Assembly: GCA_015146655.1 (NCBI GenBank)
Contig: VKHL01000007.1
Location: forward strand, 62,001-126,000
Source: Ochromonas danica
Lineage: Eukaryota > Sar > Chrysophyceae > Chromulinales > Chromulinaceae
Length of the DNA stretch: 64,000 nt
Direction of reading: 5' to 3'
Positions 1-10,662 of the stretch are shown in pieces. Numbering within the stretch: position 1 is the stretch's first letter; the number at the start of each line of letters is the position of its first letter. The position numbers and the translations under genes are program-made. Below the pieces are notes generated by a model. It saw only the letters and a program-made list of their open reading frames with translations. It was not told the origin of the DNA and searched no databases.

Positions 1-53
1 ACAAGTAATGGCGAGGAAGACAGAGAAGAGATAGACAGAGGGCGAGGCAATAC

Positions 54-429
54 CTCCAAGAAGTTGCTTTGAGAGAAGGATAGACCCGTCTTTCTTGACC
101 AAATGCAGGCTGCCATTGGCATCACTGACTGCTGCCACACTGCCTGATTGGTCCCACACGGCCATAGTGACCACAGCGTCGAACTCCACCTCCGCTTCGA
201 TCCTCACCTCTCCCACCTGACCTCCGGGAGACTCATCCCAGTCTCCAAAGGTGATAGTGTTGTTGATGAAGTAGATGATCTTCCCCTCCAGCACACAGTA
301 TCCCACACCACGTGTTGTATTTCCTTCTTCTTGAGAAATCCCCGCAGAGTCATTCCTGATCTGATAGCGATCTTCTATTATAGGGAATAAGGAAGGTATT
401 GTAGATGAAAAATAGAGAAGTGCGTTCAT
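54..429 (-). CDS. First exon of a ROD/KNTC1-like beta-propeller protein (partial)
   Basis: The minus strand is open from an ATG at 429 down to a GT donor at 52-53, giving 125 codons and a phase-1 exon end; the gene continues off the left edge. The reading has the hydrophobic/glycine rhythm of a propeller blade, for example a stretch ending GSVAAVSDANGSLHLVKKDG. Its layout (a short N-terminal segment, then a blade reading roughly FDAVVTMAVWDQSGSVAAV) resembles the N terminus of kinetochore protein ROD/KNTC1, which recruits dynein and checkpoint proteins as part of the RZZ complex. That identity is from memory of the family and is uncertain; another WD-like protein is possible. The coding call is firmer: the frame is uninterrupted and ends at a clean donor. 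It diverges from the gene starting at 604 and shares its 175-base promoter. Confidence 0.5.
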
Positions 430-497
430 TTTTCCAAAGTCCGCTTTCCTTCTCTTCCCTTTTCAAAGTAATCGTTGTTTGCTTCGGTTTGAAGCAG

Positions 498-518
498 TCT
501 GGAGATCTGGAGATCTGG
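498..518. promoter_or_regulatory. Candidate promoter motif, overlapping TCTGGAGATCT copies
   Basis: Two overlapping copies of TCTGGAGATCT (498-508 and 506-516) lie in the 175-base divergent promoter between the partial gene at 429 and the LRR gene at 604. The same 11-mer occurs inverted at 54722-54732 in another divergent promoter. A relative, TCTGGAGTT, is tandemly repeated upstream of the paralogous LRR gene at 26.3 kb. Function is inferred from position only. Confidence 0.3.
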
Positions 519-603
519 ATTTTCATCTCTAGACCTCTAGATCACCAGATTTTCAAATCTCCACCGTTTCGGTTGAACTTCCGATTTGTTGCAGATCAAC
601 AGA

Positions 604-1983
604 ATGAAGACAGTCAAGCAAAACGTTGAGGTGATAAAAATGTCACCATTAAATTTCTCCTTTCTTGAAGAAGAGGATATCTTTCAAATGATCCTCTTGG
701 ATTGGCTCCACTTGAGAGACTGGTTGATGCTAGATATCGCACTAGCTCATCGTCCACCTCAGCGAGAACAACTCCTACGAGTGCTGCGATCTCTACCCAT
801 GGAGCAGCCTTTCCTTGGGGACAGTGCTCTCTGGCAGAAGAATGAGATGGGAGTATTCACGTGGAGGGCTTTGCATCAAGTCTGGCTCAGCGCAGGCTGC
901 TGGGAGGTCAGGCGCTGGCACTTCCTCTCCTCCTCCCAGGAGATCAACTATGAGCCTATCTTGGAACGTATGGTGGACATGAGGTTATCAGGTGTTCGGG
1001 ATGAGTTCCGCTTGTCGGAGCTCTCTGTCTGCCCGCAGCTGAGGAGGCTGGCCATCTGTGGGCTGCAGGGCGGGAACTATCAAACCCATCCTTCCCCTTC
1101 CCATGGCAGCCAGCGACTGCCTTTCTGCCCCAAGCTGACGTCGCTCTCTATGCACAGCTGCTTTATTTCTTCCAGTCTGTCCGCAGCTTTTGCTCATTGT
1201 GAGCACTTGGTCCATGCGGAGTATTGGAACAGTCGCTGTGGGGATGGAAGTGGAAGTGAAAGAAACTCCAGCGTTGAAACCTCTTATTTCCAACGATTAA
1301 GATCTTTAGTTATTGCTGGAAGTATCGCTCCGATGATTCTCAGTCATTTCCCGCGGGATAGAGTGTTTTCTCTGAGGCAGGCAGTGCTGAGCGGACTAGT
1401 GCTGGATGGCCAGAACATCACCGCGGCGCTGGCAGACTTCCTCACGCGCTGTCCACACCTTGAAGATCTCACACTTATGATATGCACTTTCAATTTCCAT
1501 TCTATTTTGAAGGTGATTCGTGAGAGAATGCATAAACTGGAACGATTGCGTTTAGATCGTTGTATCCACGCCACAGAGGGGCTGAGATCAGAGGCCACAG
1601 CTATTCTCTGCCCTGGAGAGCGTTTGCATGCTTTAAGCATTTCGCCTGTGACCCCGCGACTTAATGAGTCTTTGGACATTGTCTTGGAGCTTTGCGGTCA
1701 GTTTGTGAGAGATTTGACCATTTCCTTGTGCTTTGGCATGCGGCCTTCTGTTTATGCCACCATACGATGCCATCTACCTTTCCTCACGTCTCTCACAGTG
1801 AAGTATCATGGCGGACCTGGTGATTCTCTGGCACACCATGTGGTGGAGCATGTGGCTGAGATTCAAAAGATCTTTTGCAATCAATCTCATACACGAGTGA
1901 CACTTGTGAAGAAATGGGTTGATAAAGAGAGAAATGAAAGAGAAACTGTTGTTCTTGATGCTGCTAAACTAGGTAGAGTCTGA
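604..1983 (+). CDS. LRR/F-box-like protein
   Basis: Single-exon gene of 459 residues from the first ATG; a second ATG at 640 would give a start (MSPLNFSFLEEED) more like the paralogue at 24.2-26.3 kb. Residues 20-60 (DWLHLRDWLMLDIALAHR and what follows) look like a degenerate F-box helix set: a trp-leu-x-x-x-asp-leu pattern shared with the paralogue's WLSWKDLSALDVACLHK. The rest contains irregular leucine-rich repeats of the LxxLxLxxC type, for example CPKLTSLSMHSC and CPHLEDLTLMIC. Such proteins usually select substrates for SCF ubiquitin ligases, but binding to Skp1 cannot be judged here. Codon use matches neighbouring genes and there is no sign of decay. Both family members in this window are intronless. 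Confidence 0.7.
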   Translation: MKTVKQNVEVIKMSPLNFSFLEEEDIFQMILLDWLHLRDWLMLDIALAHRPPQREQLLRVLRSLPMEQPFLGDSALWQKNEMGVFTWRALHQVWLSAGCWEVRRWHFLSSSQEINYEPILERMVDMRLSGVRDEFRLSELSVCPQLRRLAICGLQGGNYQTHPSPSHGSQRLPFCPKLTSLSMHSCFISSSLSAAFAHCEHLVHAEYWNSRCGDGSGSERNSSVETSYFQRLRSLVIAGSIAPMILSHFPRDRVFSLRQAVLSGLVLDGQNITAALADFLTRCPHLEDLTLMICTFNFHSILKVIRERMHKLERLRLDRCIHATEGLRSEATAILCPGERLHALSISPVTPRLNESLDIVLELCGQFVRDLTISLCFGMRPSVYATIRCHLPFLTSLTVKYHGGPGDSLAHHVVEHVAEIQKIFCNQSHTRVTLVKKWVDKERNERETVVLDAAKLGRV

Positions 1984-2345
1984 ATGACTAGAAATAACCG
2001 AAACAAGGTGGTTGAGCAGGGATTGCTCATAATCAATCGTTGTATGTAATACGAGAGTCCTTGCCTTAGTGCATTTGTGTATCGAAATATGGTTGAGCTC
2101 TTCTGTGGAAGAGAAATGTATTTATTGTGTTATTGGATTGTGTGGAAAGGGAAAGCGCATTTGTATTTTGATTCCGAATCGTGGATTATTCATGTCTTCA
2201 AGTAACTTTACGTTGTTTGTAGCAATGAAATGGTATGTATTATTTATTGTCAAGATCGCATGTGTTATTCCAACCATATGATATCATATCTTGTCCTTGT
2301 CCGTAAGTTATGTTGTTTGTTGTACTCTGACCTTCTCACCTTCGC
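1984..2345. other. Intergenic, AT-rich, no gene seen
   Basis: This is the 3' flank of the LRR gene. It is AT-rich with only short chance open frames, and no splice-supported exon or RNA gene was recognised. Confidence 0.5.
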
Positions 2346-2660
2346 TTGCTGCTTTACCGTCTCAAGCATTTGCCGGAATTGGTCGCGGGTACCGCGGTGC
2401 CCCCTCCGGTGGAGGATGCGGTGCAAGCGGTGTTGGAGAAAGCGGAAGAGGAGAACGAGTTGGCCAGCCTGCCTGCGTTTCGCAACGCGAGCAAACGCTA
2501 TGTTCCGCCACCGGTGGGGATGAAACAGTTCAATCCCGACTTTTGCTTGAGCGACGACCACTCGTTGGCGGGATCGATTTCCCCCAGTGAGGAGCATGGC
2601 GAGATCCGGATGCGGATCGATGGCGATCCAACGTTGCAAACCATGTCGGGAGTTGTGATC
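2346..2660 (+). other. Orphan GC-rich coding-like fragment
   Basis: About 315 bases are distinctly richer in G and C than both flanks. One frame is open throughout and strongly codon-biased towards GCG, TTG and GTG, unlike neighbouring genes. The frame has no ATG at its 5' end and runs at its 3' end into AT-rich sequence that encodes a hydrophobic tail to a stop at 2711. It contains two proline-valine patches (AVPPPVEDA and RYVPPPVGMK) and an acidic helix. I do not recognise the family. It looks like an inserted fragment of a larger gene with different base composition, perhaps of foreign or mobile origin. No introns or promoter can be assigned. Confidence 0.35.
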
Positions 2661-2708
2661 ATGGTTTGCTGCTGTGTAATGTTCGTTATATCAATCATGT
2701 GTATTTAT

Positions 2709-2745
2709 TAACTTAAGACGAACACAATCCTGTTAAGTTAACAAT
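2709..2745. repeat. Short inverted repeat TTAACTTAA / TTAAGTTAA
   Basis: Nine-base arms separated by about 16 bases lie just after the GC-rich fragment. The same TTAASTTAA core recurs in divergent promoters elsewhere in the window (14463, 41490), so this may be a promoter-type element rather than a transposon end. Confidence 0.35.
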
Positions 2746-4406
2746 CCTCGTCATCAACGGACGCAAGAAAAAGTCCCGCAACCGGGACCCCGCCACTCAG
2801 AGAGTTTGTTTTTCGCTCAGGTGAAAGCATCCAGATGCCTTTTAATACAAATGAATCCATTTTTCTGTTCTAAATTGAATTTTCTATCTAATGATCCAAG
2901 TTTTGTCGAAATTGATTGAGAAACCAGAGACGAATAGAACTTCAAAAATAGTGAAAACTTAGTGTAATTCCCTTCAAATGAAAGGAATTCCTTTCATTTT
3001 CTGGGTCATTTTCGAATGAATCGATTGTTTTGAGGACTGTGGTCGCTCAAGACACGGTCGGAAGAAAACGAATCTAAATATTGTTGGTATATTGGCTCTG
3101 TTTTATGATTGTGAAAGTGGATTTTTGATTCTCCTTGTTTCCAAAGATCCTTAGCGATTGGCAGCAATGCCCAAGCTCAGCAAGCAGCGAGACTTGCACT
3201 TCGTGAGGGAAAACCTCGTCAAGATGATTGGCTTTCTCCTCTTCACTCTTCTCAGAGTCACAAGGCATTGTGCGATACGTCAATGACACCTCTTTCTCAT
3301 CTCTCAACACCATCTTACCCTTGCGCCAGCCAGGAAGTTCCTCGAAGCATCGCTTATGGCTTACTATGTACGTACACCAAGACAGCTATGTGATTGTTTT
3401 TCCTCTTTTTCCCTCTTTTTTCGTGATGTTTTCTATTTGGATCTTTGCAACTCGTTCCTATTGTTTATCTCAACAGTTTATTGTGATGATTTTACTGGCA
3501 GTCGGGGTAACAGCAGGTGTAAATGGGGTAACTTGTAGGTGTGTTTAACACTTCTATCTGCATATTAACGCCAAAGATAGCAAAGATAAAGATCTCCAAG
3601 AGATCTGACCATTCAAATGGAAAGAATGAAGATGAATACCGTGGACATGACCAATTCTGATCTTCAATCTTGATTTTCTGTTGTGATTTAATACAGGATG
3701 ACTACTAAGATAACGGCAAGCACGTGCTGTGAAGACTGATAAGGAAGTCATAGTAATCAAAGCTAAAGTAGAACCTGATGATACTATAAAAGGTCCATAT
3801 CTAGCTGATAACATTGCTGTCATAAAGAATGTCTTATCACCAATCTCACTGAATAAGATTAGAAAGAAAGATTGAATTAGATAATGATGATAATGACTAC
3901 AATGATGCCGTGCTAGTAGTGGCAGTGGTAGTGGTAGAAGAAGACTGTATTAGCTTTGCTGTTTGCCATAATTGTCTTGCTTCTTTCCTCGTCCGAGCGA
4001 TTGGAATCTTCTATTCTCTGTCTGTCTTTCATTGCGAGAAGTCACTTCTTGGACTTTATAGTTGCTTCTCTATTCTATTCTCTTTTCTTTAATAATATGG
4101 CATTTGATTGCACTAATTCGACAGTGCCAAGAAAACCTCTCTTTTTGCAAAAGTCGACTTAAATTAAGGAAATGGGAGAAATTGGGTGGGTCTTTTACCT
4201 TTTGGGTTTTTTGTTTGCGCGTCCGTAGTACTGTGACCAACACATCGCACCATTTAGATGTTTGACATCTGACATCCATGACAGCAACGACTGCAGTGCT
4301 CTGCACATCGTCACGGTTGCTTCACCTTCGGCACTGTTCCCATGATAGTCACAATCTAATCTTCTTCCTCTAATAATCTCTCTCCCTTTTATTCAACAAA
4401 ATCCCA
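2746..4406. other. Long gene-poor stretch
   Basis: About 1.7 kb with no gene I can support. It contains a perfect 24-base palindrome at 2976-2999. It also holds an open plus-strand frame of roughly 70 codons at about 3148-3370, rich in Ser, Gln and Pro, which begins after a plausible acceptor (CCAAAG) but has no recognisable partner exon. The remainder is AT-rich with pyrimidine tracts and short chance frames. The last 150 bases presumably hold the promoter of the SDR gene at 4407. Confidence 0.4.
2976..2999. repeat. Perfect 24-base palindrome
   Basis: The sequence centred on GGAATTCC, with AAATGAAA and TTTCATTT outside, equals its own reverse complement over 24 bases. It lies in the gene-poor stretch. 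A role as a protein-binding site or a replication-slippage product cannot be distinguished. Confidence 0.6.
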
Positions 4407-5297
4407 ATGCGTGTCTTTGTCACTGGTGCAACTGGATTCATCGGTTCTGCTGTGGTTCAAGAGCTGCTCAAGAAAGGCCATCAGGTCCTTGGTCTGGCTC
4501 GATCTGAGAAATCGGCGGAGGCTCTGCGCGCTGCTGGCGCTGAGGTTCTTCTGGGGTCGTTGGAAGACCTGGACAGTCTGAAACTGGGCGCCACCACCTG
4601 TGATGGAGTCATCCACACTGGCTTCATTCACGATTTCGCCAACTTTGAAGCTTGTTGCAAGGTGGACATAGCGGCTGTGGAGGCTATGGGAAGTGCGCTG
4701 GCTGGCACCAATAAGCCTTTCGTGTCGTCAGCTGGAGCGTTGAGCATCGTGGCCAAGGGACCTGTTGGCACAGAAGAGGATCCCAGCAGTCTTGATTTCA
4801 TTCGAAGTCAATCTGATCATCTCACTATTGATCTGGCAAAGCGAGGAGTTCGTTCCTCTCTAGTTCGCCTCCCTCCCACAGTGCATGGCAAGGGAGACCA
4901 TGGCTTTGTGCCCATGCTGATCAACTTCGCTCGAGAGAGAGGTGCCTCTGCTTACATTGAAGATGGCGCGAATGTCTGGAGTGCCGTGCATAGAACGGAT
5001 GCTGCTTCTGTCTTTGTTCTGGCGCTTGAGAAAGGAGAAGGCGGGAAGATCTATCATGCTGTGGCGGAGCAAGGTATTCCTACGAAAGATATCGCTGAGG
5101 CCATTGGAAAGGGACTACACCTTCCTGTTGTGTCTAAGAGCAAGGAAGAAGCTGTTGCACATTTCGATCCCTTCTTTGCTATGGTGTTCGCCAGAGGCGC
5201 TGCTGTTTCGAGCGAGCAAACAAGACGTGTGCTGGGCTGGCAGCCTGTGGGCCCCACTTTACTGCAAGATATCCAAGGCGAGGGCGACTATTTCTAA
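4407..5297 (+). CDS. Atypical SDR, NAD(P)-dependent epimerase/reductase
   Basis: Intronless, 296 residues. The N terminus MRVFVTGATGFIGSAVVQEL is a textbook Rossmann nucleotide-binding motif (TGxxGxxG, residues 6-13) of the extended or atypical short-chain dehydrogenase/reductase superfamily. A typical internal block, VIHTGFIHDF, follows around residue 70. The catalytic tyrosine of classical SDRs (YxxxK) is not obvious, and the region SSAGALSIVAKG occupies the place of the active-site Ser. Closest in style are the small bacterial and fungal SDR family oxidoreductases of unknown substrate. No targeting peptide is seen, so it is probably cytosolic. The start ATG is the first in frame after an AT-rich leader and is directly followed by the Rossmann strand. 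The substrate cannot be predicted. Confidence 0.85.
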   Translation: MRVFVTGATGFIGSAVVQELLKKGHQVLGLARSEKSAEALRAAGAEVLLGSLEDLDSLKLGATTCDGVIHTGFIHDFANFEACCKVDIAAVEAMGSALAGTNKPFVSSAGALSIVAKGPVGTEEDPSSLDFIRSQSDHLTIDLAKRGVRSSLVRLPPTVHGKGDHGFVPMLINFARERGASAYIEDGANVWSAVHRTDAASVFVLALEKGEGGKIYHAVAEQGIPTKDIAEAIGKGLHLPVVSKSKEEAVAHFDPFFAMVFARGAAVSSEQTRRVLGWQPVGPTLLQDIQGEGDYF

Positions 5298-5906
5298 GAA
5301 AGTCTATTTTCCATTTTTTTCGTATTCTCTTTCGCTATCTATCTGTAATTGCAATCGAAGCAGCTACAGTGTATCCCTGATAGGGAATGAATCTCCTTGA
5401 TGTATTGCTAAGATTATAAGATATCTGCTAGTGTGACATTTGTTTTGCTCTCTTTTTATATCTGATTTAAAGGACTTTTGGTGGAGTGTATATTCCTCAC
5501 CAACATCGTCAGAATCATTTTCATGTTGAAGTCAAGAATTGAGAGTTGTAGTTATTTACTGCGCGAAATCTCTGAGAAAGTGGAACTAACGGTGGTAATA
5601 GCAAAAGAGTTGTGTCATAGTTTTCTATATAGGGTCGTGTCCACGATAGAAGCTTTCAGAAAACAAGAAAGTTCAAAATGCTAACCCTTACCGTACATGT
5701 TCACATCCAAGATTGTACACATTCTAGTTCATCCAAGCTTCCAGCGCAAACAAAAACCGCGAAACTCATATTAGCCGGATTATAACTGCAATTACTCACT
5801 CACAGTACTCGCTTCAACAGACCAAGATTCTGGTGAGAGAGAGCAGCAAATCCAAGCCAGAGTGGAGATCATAGTTAAAAATCATTACCATTCCTCAACA
5901 TCCAAG
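5298..5906. other. Intergenic; 3' flank of SDR and promoter of BTB copy 1
   Basis: The first 400 bases are AT-rich without a supported gene. The last 160 bases (from about 5745) resemble the region upstream of the second BTB gene (about 8447-8606), including the shared stretch CTCGCTTCAACAGACCAAG, so the duplication included the promoter. Confidence 0.5.
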
Positions 5907-7953
5907 ATGATCGAAGAAATTGAAGAACAGATCATGAACGAAGATAAAGCATTATCCGGGGGAGCTATTGTTATTCTGGACAAGCTTCACGCAGCTTTGA
6001 TAGACGTAAATTCTCAACTTCAAGAGCTGACTTCCCTCCTCAACGAATTTGAAGACGAAGCAGAGAAATTTAGTGTTATGAAGCATTGCCTACCCGCTGA
6101 TAATAGTAATGGAGCAGAGGAATCCAAGGCTGGCAAAGAAGAAGAGAAGCTGTTGAATCTGAATGTTGGTGGAAACAAGATCTCCATTTCATACGATGCA
6201 ATCCTCGGCGCAGGACGGCAATGCGGGTTATTGGGAGTTTTATTGCACCCACGCTGGCGGAGCTTCATGCTTCGCGATAGAGATGGAAATATCTTTCTAG
6301 ACTTGGATGCAGAATGTCTGCAACCTATTCTGGACAGCTTACAGATTAACCAGCTGGACCCAAAACCTTCTTTCTTGGATCACCTCGTTCTACCTTCTCT
6401 TCCAGCTGCACAAGAGGGATTTTGGGTGTTAAGAGATTTCTTCCGTCTCGGCGTATCGCCTTGCTGCAAGGTTTTCTCAGCGTTCACTGCAGGAAACATC
6501 ATGACCATGTCGCAGGCTTCGGAGTTGTGTCATCACATCGAAAAGAAGTATCCAAACACCACGATTAAATTATTGAGTGAAGTTGATTCTATTGGAAAGA
6601 TTTCATCTGTTACTTCTAAGGGAAACACAAAGCATCTCTTTGTGTGTGGAGGATCAACTGCTTGGGTTGGATTTGTCGCTTTTAATGCCTGGAATGGGCC
6701 AGGATCAGGCTATTCTGTTCAAGCCAATTGGGTCTTATGGGATGGCAGCGACTCTTCTTTCAAGTCTTTTGATGGCGCTGTGGTGATGGCTTCCTATTTC
6801 GACTGTTTCTCATATAATAGCAATAATTTCTCCTTGGGCATAGGCTATAATTCCTCTAATGGTGGCTATAATTCCTCTACATACCCTATTGCAAAATGGG
6901 CTATCTATGAAATTTGCCCAAACAATCAAACGGCTGCACAAGATGAGAGAAGTTTGAATCATAACGAGTATTCTACGAATGACTATTTTGAATTTGATCC
7001 CGTGCTAAAAATGTTCCAGTCAGTTGACTTGAACATCAGTGACTCGCCCGTAAGCGCTTCTTGCGATAGTAATGGTGACTTGAAGTCCGCTGAATCGCTG
7101 CCTAAGATTGATATCCGTGAAGATATCCTTCACTGTGTATCTGGGTTGAATGGGCTTAGTTCTTTAGCGAAGGTCATTGACCAGATGCAAGAAGCTATGG
7201 CGATCAATCGAGCCAAAGTACTCGACGAGGTTCAGTTTATGGAGAACTATGTGCGGACTGTGTATGGCTTCCCAGCAGTTCCAAAACCCATTGATGATGA
7301 GATGCCTCTAGAAGAACCTTCTCCTTCTGCAGGTGTTGATATTAGTCAGATAGCTGATGTGTTGAAGCGCCTGGAAAAGTTGTTGCCAGCGATTTATTCA
7401 CAAAATCGAGCCAACCTCTCTCCAACAACTGTAGCGAAGGTCCAGCCGAGAGCTGATATCTCATCAATCCATGGAGATACTGAGAGCTTGGTGGCATACT
7501 TCAATGTTGCTGGAAGCCAGATTTGTGCAAACAAAATGGCTCTACTGCTCGCCTTCCCGTACAGTCAGTTGGCGACGAGGATGTGGAGCCGGTGGGATGA
7601 GCAGGCTGATACCTTGGATCAAGAAGGCAACAGGATCTATGTAAGTGTCTAGTTATCAGACTTGCTTCATCTTTCACCTGCTGGTAACACTGCTTTGTCT
7701 TGTTCATAATAGAATCTTCCCTATGGAGTGTTTAAGACGATTATTAATGCGGCTCGCACATCAACCCTAAACCATTCCCCACCAAAGGTATTTCTCTTAT
7801 GGTTCTCGTTTTCATCTTAGTATCTTAGCTTAGCAAATGACTTCATACCTCGTGTCGTGTTAGGTGAGAGTGAATCCTACTCAAGTGCAGCAAGTCAACG
7901 CGGTGATCAAATACTTGATGATTTCGGACCTGCCCATCGAGACTATCAACTAA
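5907..7953 (+). CDS. BTB/T1-domain protein, tandem copy 1
   Basis: Three exons: 5907-7640, 7713-7787 and 7864-7953, with 72- and 76-base GT-AG introns, both phase 0; 632 residues. The ATG at 5907 is chosen because it aligns with the start of copy 2. Residues 25-60 form a coiled coil (HAALIDVNSQLQELTSLLNE). Residues 81-180 match a BTB/POZ domain of the T1 (KCTD) type: LLNLNVGGNKISIS, then FMLRDRDGNIFLDLDAECLQPILD. KCTD-type proteins assemble into oligomers and often serve as Cullin-3 adaptors or tether signalling partners. Residues 200-350, rich in Trp, Gly, Asn and Ser, form a compact domain I cannot name. The C-terminal 200 residues are helical. The second and third exons encode the tail, conserved in copy 2, which supports the splice model. 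Confidence 0.8.
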
Positions 7954-8606
7954 ACTGTACAATGGAAGTTCTTGCATGTAATGAGTGAAATGATTCAGCA
8001 GGGGTGCTTTTCATTGCATGCTAATGTCCTTAAGTAGGCTTGTTGTTATTGGGAAAAGATAGGTTTTGTATTTTCTCTCAATTCCATAGTCCAATAGTTA
8101 ATCCCCAGAAGAGTCCAATATTTATATATAGAAGTCCTTGCGCTGGTCACTTCCATTTCCTGCAGATACCACCAGAAGAAAATAATGAATATGGGGCTTC
8201 CTTTCGCGTTGCCGATTAAAGAGATGGAGCGAGATAATGAACTCCTTGAAAACAGGTTAGACTCTCACCAGGAGTCTTCGTTATGACGTGGAGGCCCCAT
8301 CCCTTCCAATCGAAAGTAAACTCCATCCACATTCTCCTCTCCATAAAATATCTTCGCTTGTCACATGGTACATGGCTTTAATTGTCACACATTCGAAATG
8401 GCTTTGGCTCAAAATTGGCTCGAAACAGAAACCACCACACCTTCCACCGCAAACAAAACCACGTGCTTACGAAACTCACTTTTACAAGCTTATAAATGAA
8501 ACTAATCACTCACAATACTCGCTTCAACAGACCAAGATTCTGGTGAGAGAGAAAGCAAATCCAAAGCATCGAAGGAAAAGGCATTTATTATTCCTCGGTA
8601 TCCAAG
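7954..8606. other. Spacer between BTB copies
   Basis: Contains the 3' flank of copy 1 and, from about 8447, the duplicated promoter of copy 2. The middle (8160-8290) is not shared with the copy-1 flank. Only short open frames occur and no gene is supported. Confidence 0.5.
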
Positions 8607-10662
8607 ATGATCCAAGAAATTGAAGAGCTAATAGAAGAAAAGAGAAGAGAGCTTTTAGAAAACTCCACCAAAAACATTTTAAAAAAGCTTCACGCAGCTT
8701 TGATTGACGTAAATTCTCAACTTCAAGAGCTGACTTCCCTCCTCAACGAACTTGAAGACAAAGCAGAGAAATTTAGTGTTATGAAGCGTTGCCTACCCGC
8801 TGATAAAAGTAATGGTGTTTCAACAGAGGAATCCAAGGCTGGCAAAGAAGAAGAGAAGCTGTTGAATCTGAATGTTGGTGGAAACAAGATCTCCATTTCA
8901 TACGATGCAATCCTCGGCGCAGGACGGCAATGCGGGTTATTGGGAGTTTTATTGCACCCACGCTGGCGGAGCTTCATGCTTCGCGATAGAGATGGAAATA
9001 TCTTTCTAGACTTGGATGCAGAATGTCTGCAACCTATTCTGGACAGCTTACAGATTAACCAGCTGGACCCAAAACCTTCTTTCTTGGATCACCTCGTTCT
9101 ACCTTCTCTTCCAGCTGCACAAGAGGGATTTTGGGTGTTAAGAGATTTCTTCCGTCTCGGCGTATCGCCTTGCTGCAAGGTTTTCTCAGCGTTCACTGCA
9201 GGAAACATCATGACCATGTCGCAGGCTTCGGAGTTGTGTCATCACATCGAAAAGAAGTATCCAAACACCACGATTAAATTATTGAGTGAAGTTGATTCTA
9301 TTGGAAAGATTTCATCTGTTACTTCTAAGGGAAACACAAAGCATCTCTTTGTGTGTGGAGGATCAACTGCTTGGGTTGGATTTGTCGCTTTTAATGCCTG
9401 GAATGGGCCAGGATCAGGCTATTCTGTTCAAGCCAATTGGGTCTTATGGGATGGCAGCGACTCTTCTTTCAAGTCTTTTGATGGCGCTGTGGTGATGGCT
9501 TCCTATTTCGACTGTTTCTCATATAATAGCAATAATTTCTCCTTGGGCATAGGCTATAATTCCTCTAGTGGTGGCTATAATTCCTCTACATACCCTATTG
9601 CAAAATGGGCTATCTATGAAATTTGCCCAAACAATCAAACAGCTCCACCAGATGAGAGAAGTTTGAATGGCAACGAGTATTCTACGAATCACTATTTTGA
9701 ATTTGATCCCGTGCTTGACTTGTCAATTGACTTGAACATCAGTGACTCGCCCGTAAGCGCTTCTTGCGATAGTAATGGTGACTTGAAGTCCACTGAATCG
9801 CTGCCTAAGATTGATATCCGTGAAGATATCCTTCACTGTGTATCTGGGTTGAATGGACTTAGTTCTTTAGCGAAGGTCATTGACCAGATGCAAGAAGCTA
9901 TGGCGATCAATCGAGCCAAAGTACTCGACGAGGTTCAGTTTATGGAGAACTATGTGCGGACTGTGTATGGCTTCCCAGCAGTTCCAAAACCCATTGATGA
10001 TGAGATGCCTCTAGAAGAACCTTCTCCTTCTGCAGGTGTTGATATTAGTCAGATAGCTGATGTGTTGAAGCGCCTGGAAAAGTTGTTGCCAGCGATTTAT
10101 TCACAAAATCGAGCCAACCTCTCTCCAACAACTGTAGCGAAGGTCCAGCCGAGAGCTGATATCTCATCAATCCATGGAGATACTGAGAGCTTGGTGGCAT
10201 ACTTCAATGTTGCTGGAAGCCAGATTTGTGCAAACAAAATGGCTCTACTGCTCGCCTTCCCGTACAGTCAGTTGGCGACGAGGATGTGGAGCCGGTGGGA
10301 TGAGCAGGCTGATACCTTGGATCAAGAAGGCAACAGGATCTATGTAAGTGTCTAGTTATCAGACTTGCTTCATCTTTCACCTGCTGGTAACACTGCTTTG
10401 TCTTGTTCATAATAGAATCTTCCCTATGGAGTGTTTAAGACGATTATTAATGCGGCTCGCACATCAACCCTAAACCATTCCCCACCAAAGGTATTTCTCT
10501 TATGGTTCTCGTTTTCATCTTAGTATCTTAGCTTAGCAAATGACTTCATACCTCGTGTCGTGTTAGGTGAGAGTGAATCCTACTCAAGTGCAGCAAGTCA
10601 ACGCGGTGATCAAATACTTGATGATTTCGCACCTGCCCATCGAAGCTGACAACTATCTATAG
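8607..10662 (+). CDS. BTB/T1-domain protein, tandem copy 2
   Basis: Three exons at 8607-10343, 10416-10490 and 10567-10662, exactly parallel to copy 1; 635 residues. The body from the coiled coil onwards is almost identical to copy 1 at the nucleotide level, introns included. Differences cluster in three places: the first 25 codons (here rich in Lys, Glu and Arg), a short acidic linker around residue 370, and the last few codons (IEADNYL instead of IETIN). The T1 motif LNVGG and the DRDGNIFLDLD strand are intact. The clustering of differences suggests either a recent duplication followed by local change or ongoing gene conversion. Its role is as uncertain as that of copy 1; both look functional. 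Confidence 0.8.

Noticed and set aside
2776-2791. GC hairpin GTCCCGCAACCGGGAC as part of a tRNA or bacterial-type terminator
   Set aside because: No cloverleaf, no T-loop consensus and no following T run; a similar short hairpin near 21624 is also isolated.
5862-5906. Upstream extension of BTB copy 1
   Set aside because: It begins with GTG, and copy 2 starts at the ATG equivalent to 5907.
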